Shown piece by piece: positions 57,126-64,000 of a DNA stretch of 64,000 bases. How positions within the stretch are numbered: position 1 is the first letter of the stretch; each line of letters starts with the position of its first letter. The position numbers were made by a program, and so were the translations under genes. The notes below the pieces were generated by a model. It made no database searches. It saw only the letters and a program-made list of their open reading frames with translations, and was not told where the DNA came from. This DNA comes from Hemerocallis citrina. Its lineage: Eukaryota > Streptophyta > Magnoliopsida > Asparagales > Asphodelaceae. The stretch covers positions 147,177,767-147,241,766 of the forward strand of contig CM030367.1 in NCBI GenBank assembly GCA_017893485.1. Direction: 5' to 3'.

Positions 57126-57595
57126 AGTGTATATTCAACGGTTGTGGGAGCAATTTCGATTGGCAAACCACTTCTAGCTCGCTTAAGAGCGAGCTTGCGA
57201 AGCGGAGTCGAGCCAAGTGTTGGACTCCGAACTCGTCGTTAGAGTATATTTCAACGGTTGTGGGAGCAATTCCGAATGGCGAACCACTTCTAGCTCGCTT
57301 AAGAGCGAGCTTGTGAAGCGGAATCGAGCCAAGTGTTGGACTCCGAACTCGTCGTTTGAGTATATTTCAACGGTTGTGGGAGTAATTCCGAATGGCGAAC
57401 TACTTCTAGCTCGCTTAAGAGCAAGCTTGCGAAGCGGAATCGAGCCAAGTGTTGGACTCCGAACTCGTCATTTGAGTATATTTCAACAGTTGTGGGAGCA
57501 ATTCCGAATGGCGAACCACTTCTAGCTCGCTTAAGAGCGGGCTTGCGAAGCAGAATCGAGCCAAGTGTTGGACTCCGAACTCGTCGTTTGAGTAA
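57126..57595. repeat. 116-bp tandem array, four copies, each with a hairpin
   Basis: The word CAACGGTTGTGGGAG (CAACAGTTG... in the last copy) starts at 57136, 57252, 57368 and 57484, exactly 116 bp apart. Each unit holds AGCTCGCT-TAAG-AGCGAGCT, an 8-bp stem with a 4-base loop (mutated in copies 3 and 4). Short tandem arrays in the 3' region of Tat-lineage elements are known to seed satellite DNA. Confidence 0.92.
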
Positions 57596-57782
57596 TAAAA
57601 ATTAAAAACAGACAGATGCAAATAATTCACAAGTAAAATATGAAAAAGGAAGCACTTTATTGATAACTACTAGTCGGCTGCTTCTAAGTTGCGAGCCGTT
57701 ATTACATTGAAGAAATAAAGAAGCAAAAATACAAGTGAAAGGTAAGGAACGGTTCGACATTCGAAGGTACTCAGAGAGGCGT

Positions 57783-59276
57783 TCAAGCGCTCTCTTGGTA
57801 CTTCATCAGATGGTCGGCATTCCAAGTCCGGGGAATCTCTCTGCCTTCAAGATCTTCTAGACGGTATGCTCCGGGCCAAACTACTTTGGTAATCTTATAG
57901 GGTCCTTCCCGATTTGGAGCTAGCTTACTCTTCTGACTGGGGAATGAGATAGCTAACTTTCTGAGGACCAAGTTCCCTTCTTTGAGATTGGTGGGACGGA
58001 CTCTCTTGTTGTAGGTCAGCTCGATCCTCCTTCGATAGTTTTGTTGGCGAATTGAAGCTCTTTCACGGAGCTCATGAACCAAATCCAAATTCGCCGGAAG
58101 TTCTCTAGCATTCTGCTCTTCTTCATAGGCCATGAGACGAGGAGAAGGTACACTGACTTCCAAGGGGATCACAGCTTCGGACCCATAGGTGAGATTGAAT
58201 GGCAACTCTCCTGTGGTGGTCCGTATCGTAGTGCGGTAATTCCACAGTACGTTGGGGAGCTGATCAATCCATAAGCCATTGGCGGACTTATCCAATCTCT
58301 TTTTGATACCGGAAAGGATCTGCCGGTTGGCATTTTCCACTTGGCCATTTGTTTGAGGATGGGAGACAGAGGAGAAGCGCTGCTGAATGGTGAGGTCTTC
58401 ACACAGAGATCGGAAGGCGGCCCTTGTAAATTGCGTTCCATTATCGGTTATGAGGACCCTAGGCACGCCGAACCGGCAGATGACGTTCTTCCAGAAGAAC
58501 TGAAGTACTTTATTCTCGGTGATTGTGGCCAAAGGCTCGGCCTCTATCCACTTTGAAAAGTAGTCGATTGCCATGACTAAGAACTTGAGTTGGCCGGGAG
58601 CTGGTGGAAACAGCCCTGGTAAATCCATCCCCCACATTGCGAAAGGGACCAGACTTGATAGGGAGGTGAGTTGTGCTTGGGGCAGGCGACGAACGTTGGA
58701 GCACTTATGACAAGAGCTGCATTGCCGAACATGTCGTTTAGCATCTTGTAAGAGGGAGGGCCAGAAGTATCCATAGTTCAACACCTTTCTGGAGAGGGAC
58801 CTTGACCCTGAATGTGCCCCGCCTATACCTTCGTGAAGCTCCTGTAGGGCATATGAGGCTTCTTCCGGGGAGAGGCACCTCAAGTAGGGTCGACCGTCTA
58901 CTTGGGTGAAGGAGCGTTTGTACAAGACCCCTTCTACAAGGGTGTACCGCTCCGCTCTAGTTCGGACTCTGCGAGCTTCCTTTGGGTCTTCGGGGAGGAG
59001 CCCATCCCTTAGAAATTCTTTCAGCGGTTTCATCCAGTTGTCTTGAAGTTGGACAGGCAACGACTCCATTGAGTCGGGAGTTTCTTCTTCTATGCTCGAT
59101 CTCAGGAGCACTTCAATCAGGACGGTCTGTTCGAGACCCTGGAGGAAGGAAGAGGCTAACTTGGAGAGGGCATCTGCTTGGGAATTTTTTTTCTCTGGGG
59201 ATTCGCTGAATGAGTGCCTCTTCGAATAGAGCCATGAGATGTTGGACCTTGGCTGGATACTTAGCCATTCGGTCAT
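57783..59276 (-). CDS. Tat gypsy integrase (C-terminal polyprotein part)
   Basis: 497 open codons. From the N side: the end of the RNase H/linker, a zinc domain (H-x-G...C-S-S-C-H-K-C, about 58720), then the catalytic core with D in W-G-M-D-L (about 58635), D in I-T-D-N-G-T-Q-F (about 58455) and E in Q-V-E-N-A-N-R (about 58345). A C-terminal region with R-P-T-N-L-K-E-G-N-L-V-L-R and G-P-Y-K-I-T-K-V follows. No chromodomain follows and the frame ends at 57783. This is the best-preserved pol segment of the element. The true protein start lies upstream, beyond a frame break. Confidence 0.9.
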   Translation of the reverse strand: MTEWLSIQPRSNISWLYSKRHSFSESPEKKNSQADALSKLASSFLQGLEQTVLIEVLLRSSIEEETPDSMESLPVQLQDNWMKPLKEFLRDGLLPEDPKEARRVRTRAERYTLVEGVLYKRSFTQVDGRPYLRCLSPEEASYALQELHEGIGGAHSGSRSLSRKVLNYGYFWPSLLQDAKRHVRQCSSCHKCSNVRRLPQAQLTSLSSLVPFAMWGMDLPGLFPPAPGQLKFLVMAIDYFSKWIEAEPLATITENKVLQFFWKNVICRFGVPRVLITDNGTQFTRAAFRSLCEDLTIQQRFSSVSHPQTNGQVENANRQILSGIKKRLDKSANGLWIDQLPNVLWNYRTTIRTTTGELPFNLTYGSEAVIPLEVSVPSPRLMAYEEEQNARELPANLDLVHELRERASIRQQNYRRRIELTYNKRVRPTNLKEGNLVLRKLAISFPSQKSKLAPNREGPYKITKVVWPGAYRLEDLEGREIPRTWNADHLMKYQESA

Positions 59277-60454
59277 CTCACGCCTCGTACTCGCCCAGGA
59301 CTTGATTCACGACCAGCTGAGATTCGCTAAAGATCCATCCGGAGGCGTTGTGCCCCTGCCTTGCGAGCCATACCGAGGCCGGCTATAAGTGCTTCATATT
59401 CCGGTTCATTGTTGGAGGCCTTAAAGTTGATGCAGACGGAGTATTAGAGAACGAAATCATTTGGGCCTGCCAGAATGACCCCGGCTTTGCTCCCTTCGGT
59501 GTAAGAGGATCCATCTACATACACTGTCCAAATAGGAGGTCCGTTTACTGCCTGACTGACCTCGGGAATAGTGCTCTCGACAATGAATTCGGCTAAGGCC
59601 TGAACCTTGATTGTGGTCCGAGGCTGGTATGATATGTCATGCTGGCTCAGCTCGATCGATCACTTCATGAGGCGACCGAAGGTCTCCGGCTTGTGAAGGA
59701 CTTGCTTCAGCGGCGGGTCGGTAAGGATAATCACCGAGTGGGACTGAAAATACGGGCGAAGCTTCCTGGCTTCCATGACCAAGGCGTACGCCATCTTCTC
59801 CAACCTTGGGTAGCAGAGCTCGGCATCCCAGAGTACCTTGCTCACATAATAGATGGGCTTCTGAGCCCTGTCTTCTTCCCTCACCAGGACAGCACTGAGG
59901 GTTTGTTTGGAGGCAGCTAAGTAGAGGTAGAGTGTTTCCCCTGGGATAGGCTTACTGAGGAAAGAGGGGTTGACGAGATAGGCTTTAAGCTGATCGAATG
60001 ATTCTTGCTGTTGTTGGCCCCATTCGAAGCCCTTAGCCCCCCTGAGTGCTTTGAAGAATGGAAGACACTTGCCCCCTGACTTGGAAAGGAAGCGCCCTAT
60101 GGCAGCGAGGCATCCTATCAGCTTCTGAACCTCTTTCATATTGTTTGGAGGAGTCATGTCCAGTATGGCTTTGATCTTCTCGGGGTTAGCTTCAATTCCT
60201 CTTTGGCTGACCATGAAGCCTAGGAACTTCCCCGACGAGACTCCGAACGCACACTTGTTCGTGTTGAGCCCCATATCATGCTTTCTTAATACGTCGAACG
60301 CCTCTTGTAGGTCGGTAACATGGTCGGCACCATGAATGCTCTTAACAAGCATATCATCAACATATACTTCCATGTTACGGCCAATCTGCTCTTGAAAGAC
60401 CTTGTTGACGAGGCATTGATAAGTTGCATCGGCATTCTTCAGCCTGAAGGGCAT
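59277..60454 (-). pseudogene. Tat RT C-terminal half and RNase H
   Basis: 60454-59660 carries the RT catalytic V-Y-V-D-D-M-L-V-K (about 60365-60340), thumb and the start of RNase H (G-E-T-L-Y-L-Y-L-A-A-S). A stop just before 59655 and frame changes towards 59277 break the following region, where RNase H-like traces are seen. Tat elements carry an additional RNase H domain at about this place; I can see only fragments. Confidence 0.8.
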
Positions 60455-61041
60455 TACCCTGTAGAGTAGAGCCCTTGATCGGTGACAAAGGAGGTCTTCG
60501 GGATATCCGGGGGAAACATGCGGATTTGATTGTACCCGGAGAAGGCATCCATGAAGCTGAGAAGCTCATGACCCGAAGTGGCGTCGATAAGGGTGTCAAT
60601 GCTTGGGAGAGAGAATGGATCTTTAGGGCATGCCTTGTTCAGGTTGGTGAAGTCGATGCAAATTCTCCAAGTCCCATTGGACTTCTTTACCATGACCACA
60701 TGGGCGAGCCATTCAGGGTAGTTGACCTCTTGTATGAACCGGGCCTTAAGGAGCTTTTCCACTTCTTCTTTTATAGCTTGTTGGCATTCGGGAGCAAACT
60801 TGCGCCTCTTCTGTTGGACCGATTTGGACCCCGGCGCGACGCTTAAGTGGTGGACGAGGAGCTCTTCAGAGATTCCTGGCATGTCGGCAACCGACCATAC
60901 AAAAAGGTTGCAGTTCTTTCTAATGCATTGGACTATGTCAGAGCATAGGGCAGATGGGAGGGTCTTGCTGATAAAGAACTTTCGGTTCAGATCTTGCTCG
61001 GAGAAGAGCACTTCCTCTAATTCATCCACCGGCTCGGACGT
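60454..61041 (-). pseudogene. Tat RT N-terminal half
   Basis: Carries the N-terminal RT blocks E-V-N-Y-P-E-W-L-A-H-V-V-M-V-K-K, W-R-I-C-I-D-F-T-N-L-N-K-A-C-P-K-D-P-F and S-F-M-D-A-F-S-G-Y-N-Q-I. A lost or gained base near 60455 breaks the frame in the Y-C-Y-x-V-M-P-F region before the second half. Confidence 0.88.
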
Positions 61042-61044
61042 TGG

Positions 61045-61779
61045 TCAGACACCCTCTTGGAGAATCTCAAGAGTCTTGAGGGAGAGAACTGGACCCCCAC
61101 TGGAGGGCATATAGCATTTTCGGGCCGTCTCTTGACTGCCTCTTACTTTCCCTACTCCTGCCCTGGTAGGGAACTTCATCTTGAGATGATAGGCCGACGG
61201 GACGGCTTCTAGAGCAGCAAGTTTGGGTCGGCCCAGAATCACATTATTCGCAGCTAGGACATCGACTACCATGAAGTCCATCGGCTCCGTTCGGGTAGTA
61301 GGAGTTTTGCCAGCGGTTACGTCGTGGGTGATTACCCATTTCATAGTCACTGGCACTCCCGTGAACCCATGAAGCATGTAGCCGGTGGGCTTGAGCCTGT
61401 CCCGGGATAGCTTGAGTCCTCGGAAAGCCGCGAGGAAGAGAATGTTAACGGAGCTTCCATTGTCCACAAGAATTCTTTCTACTTTAAAATTTGCCATATG
61501 AAGGTTGATCACAAGTGCATCGCAATGGGGGGGTTCGGACACCCTCAAGGTCTTCATCCGAGAAGGTGACCGATACTCCGAGGCCCTTGGGAGGAGGCGT
61601 GCCATGCACTGAGTTAACCTCTCAGATGAAAGCCTTTTGAGAGGAGTTGGAGGAGCCTCCCATAGGGCCTCCATGAATGAGATGTAGGATCCGCTCCTCT
61701 TCGAATTCGGGAGTCTCATTGTGTCGTTCAGGATTCTTATTAGCCCCCCGGGGGGGAGGAGGAAGATCAGTTCGGTCAT
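61045..61779 (-). pseudogene. Tat aspartic protease region
   Basis: Contains V-D-N-G-S-S-V-N-I-L-F (active site, about 61470-61440), and I-L-G-R-P-K-L-A-A-L-E further on. The frame overlaps the end of the gag frame at 61622, so a frame change separates gag and protease. Confidence 0.85.
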
Positions 61780-63557
61780 TTCTCATAAATTTAGCCAGCT
61801 GCTCCCTCTGGATGAGAGCCTCAATTTCGTTCTTCAAGGCCCAACAATCATTGGTGTCGTGGCCGTGATCCCAGTGATAACGACACCACTTCTTTTTGTC
61901 TCTCTTCTTGTCAGGGGTGTTCATCTTCGGGGCAGGAGGTATAACCCCTTCCTTCTCAACTTCCTTGAGAATAGTAGAAATGTTGGCGTTGAGAGGAGTG
62001 AATTTCTCGAATCTTGGAGGAGGGCGGCGCTGGCCACCATTGTCTTTCTGGAGCTTCTTAGCTCCTTCTTCTTCGATTGCCTTTCTCTTGAATCCGGAGG
62101 AAGACCCCTCGAAGTTGGGGGGATATTCAGCTTCCTCAGACCGGATATGCTTCTCACTTCTGAGAAGGAGGTCGGAGAAGTTTTGAGGGGGCTTTTTGGC
62201 AAGGGATGACCGAAGGCTGGAGTTGAGGATATTTGACTGGAAGGCTACGGCAGCGACCTACTGGTCGAGGGAGGAAATAGACCTTGCTTCCGCGGTAAAC
62301 CGCTTCACATAGTCTCTCAGTTTCTTGCCCTTCTTCTGTCGGAGGTAAAGTAGTGAGATGCTGGTCTTCTCGGTGCGACGGCTACTCACAAAGTGGGTGA
62401 CAAAGAGGGTTTCAAATTGCTCAAAGGATAAGATGGAGGATGGGGCGAGACAAGAGTACCATTCCCGTGCGGAACCCTTGAGGGTAGCTGGGAAGGTCTT
62501 GCATAGTAGAGCATCGGAAGCCTGGTGGATTAACATCAGGGTCTTGAAGCTCTCGATGTGGTCTACGGGGTCTGACTCCCCAGAGTAAGTCTCGAATTAT
62601 GGGGGCTTGAAGCCCATTGGAACGGGTGCCTCCATGATTGTTCAGGAGAAGGGAGGTCTGCTCGGACGGAGGGTCCTACCTCTTAGCTCCTCTTCCTTGT
62701 CCAATTGGCCGAGGTGCCTCTCCATCTCCTGGAGATGGCGATAGACAGCATCGTCCCTTCGACGGTTGCCGAATGAGCCTCTGGACTCATCTTTGTTCGA
62801 AGGGGAGCGAGGGCTACGTCGGCGGTAGCTCGGTGAATGATGAGGACTAGGAATGTGGCGTCGGTTGCTAAGAGCTGGGGGGGGAGTTAGGGACCGATGG
62901 TGAGGACTTTGGGCCGGAGGAGGAGTAGGGACCCTCTGGGCATTGTTGATAGCTGGACGGAGGTTGAGTGCCTGCAAGATGGTGGCTTGGAATTGCTGAA
63001 ATTCGGCGCGAGTGATGGGGGCGGTATCATCCCTTAGGGGTTGCCGACCAGCAGGAGAGTGAGGCCTTCTCCTATGGTGCTTAGGGGACTCTCTCCGTCT
63101 TCTGTGAAGAGGGGACCTCCTGTAGTCTCGGCGACGAGGAGATCGTTCATTCGGACATTCCTGGTGGGAGGCTCCCTCACGGGCCTGCCTTTCATCCAAA
63201 CGGCGGCGAAGATCCTCTTCTTTCTGCCGATTGAGGATGGTGTTGCAAAGATCTTCAGAGGCTCGGGGATTGTGAGATGCCATGGAATCGGTAGAGGGAT
63301 TGTGCATGGAGACGTGGTCACGCTGAAGGGGTTGTTTCTGAGGATTGGGACGGGAGTGCCCGCACCAGCATTCTGAGGCCCGGTTTGACCCCGAGGGGGC
63401 TGAAGGTTCTGAGGAGGCAGTTGGTCCTGCTGCGGGGCTTGGTCGGGCTGAGGAGGGAGCCCCTGCGGCTGGACTGTTTGGAGGGGGAGCTCTTATTGTG
63501 GTTGAGGAGGAGTAGGTCCACGGTTGGACCCTCTGGATCTTAGTCTCTTTGGAGGCA
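61622..63557 (-). pseudogene. Tat gag
   Basis: A start codon is likely at 63557 (MPPKRLRSRG). Recognisable parts: an R/S/P-rich N-terminal region (63307-62642), the Retrotrans_gag core (F-x-T-Y-S-G-E-S-D-P-x-D-H to R-E-W-Y, about 62600-62450, and F-V-T-H-F-V-S-S-R), and the C-terminal C-R-Y-H-W-D-H-G-H-D-T-N-D-C knuckle (about 61890). Lesions include TAA at about 63493-63495, TAA at about 62597-62599, TAG at 62258-62260 and at least one frame shift. Confidence 0.85.
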
Positions 63558-63607
63558 TGGCTGGAAAAGATCGGACCGATGGGAAGAGAAAGGATTGTTA
63601 TTCGTGG

Positions 63608-63626
63608 TTTCCCACAGACGGCGCCA
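63608..63626 (-). other. Primer binding site of the Tat element
   Basis: On the minus strand TGGCGCCGTCTGTGGGAAA, a typical Tat/Ogre-type site, three bases from the LTR. It differs from the initiator-Met site used by the copia and chromovirus elements in this window. Confidence 0.88.
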
Positions 63627-63629
63627 ATC

Positions 63630-64000
63630 TGTTACTGCTAAATCTAGTATGGGGGCAAACAGATAGTATTTGTGGATTCTTGGAAAAACCGAATAATCAA
63701 ACCTGAAACCTTTCCACCGGAGTTTGACCATTGACTCCCGCCATTCACCTGCAAAAAGTACGAGACACCGGGGTTTATCCCGGCGACGCACCCTCCGACG
63801 CTCAAGTTAGTAATCAGAAAAGACTATGAATAAGCGTTAATTGGCAAAAGATTGATTACCTCCTAATGGTGGGGAAAGGGGGGGTATTTATAGCCGCCTT
63901 AGGGATCTGATTTAGGAATGTAATCCCTAATTCCCAGTGAAAGGATAGATATGAATTAGGTCCGTTGATTAGGATTAATCAGAAACCCTAATTCTATCCT
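63630..64000 (-). repeat. 5' LTR of the Tat element, partial
   Basis: Begins TGTTACTGC and matches 50932 onwards to the window end, with about 27 differences in 369 bp and one single-base indel. The rest of the LTR lies to the right. Confidence 0.92.

Larger units (their letters stand above)
50932..64000 (-). mobile_element. Tat-lineage Ty3/gypsy element (continues past window)
   Basis: From right to left: 5' LTR (63630 to beyond 64000), primer site, gag, protease, RT, RNase H, integrase (to 57783), a long 3' region with tandem arrays and plus-strand ORFs, polypurine tract and 3' LTR (50932-51487). Integrase without chromodomain, a D-N-G-S-S protease and the long 3' region with an antisense gene fit the Tat/Ogre-Retand group. 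The visible part of the LTRs (about 369 bp) differs by about 27 positions, roughly 7%, so it is older than the chromovirus. Inserted in the 5' leader of the Ale-like copia. Confidence 0.9.

Noticed and set aside
58074..59596. Several plus-strand frames of 60-80 codons
   Set aside because: Opposite to the Tat integrase and RNase H coding region, with no domain of their own.

Overview
This window is flowering-plant nuclear DNA made almost entirely of nested transposable elements. The evidence for a plant is the set of families present: Ty1/copia and Ty3/gypsy elements with plant-type primer sites, a chromovirus with very long LTRs, a Tat-lineage gypsy element with an antisense gene, a CACTA remnant with a Ptta/En-Spm-type protein, L1 and RTE LINEs, a tRNA-derived SINE, Helitron-like elements and many MITEs. 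The only host-type gene I recognise is a decayed, intron-containing fragment of a peroxisomal fatty-acid beta-oxidation multifunctional protein (MFP2/AIM1 type) at 23445-24602. I see no intact host gene, rRNA gene, tRNA gene or CRISPR array. The species cannot be named from the sequence.

Layout. 1-3578: minus-strand copia element with its 5' LTR at 3114-3578, running off the left edge, probably inserted in a CACTA transposon whose 3' half occupies 3579-6839. A 268-bp solo copia LTR with target duplication AATAA sits inside the CACTA gene. 8041-12580: a foldback element split by a 5'-truncated L1 LINE (8596-12501, target duplication AGGTTGGTTTGGAA). 12841-14926: a second L1 LINE. 16047-16653: a probable solo LTR. 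17224-22899: a complete copia insertion (target duplication CTACG) with about 97% identical LTRs but a ruined coding region. 23445-24602: MFP2-like pseudogene. 24668-26506: microsatellites and MITEs. 26512-30284: a 3,773-bp solo LTR (target duplication CTTAG) of the same family as the chromovirus further right. 30290-32014: Helitron-like ends around a 582-bp foldback. 32022-35702: hairpin MITEs, a SINE with perfect target duplication, a GC-rich hAT-like element and an RTE LINE tail.

35711-64000 is a three-element nest on the minus strand. An Ale/Retrofit-like copia (35711-36863 and 47799-50931) is split by a 10.9-kb Tekay/Del-like chromovirus (36864-47798; LTRs of identical length, over 99% identical by eye). 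Its 5' leader is cut by an older Tat-lineage gypsy (50932 to beyond 64000; LTRs about 7% different over the visible part). The Tat element carries a spliced, coiled-coil antisense gene resembling the Pfam family 'putative gypsy type transposon', plus 64-bp and 116-bp tandem arrays.

The most unusual signal is a repeated module: two copies of the palindrome CAGTCGACTG (or one-to-few-base variants) set almost always exactly 20 bp apart. It occurs five times in the solo LTR at 26.5-30.3 kb, six times in each chromovirus LTR, and twice in the unrelated 607-bp LTR at 16.0 kb. I know of no described element with this architecture.
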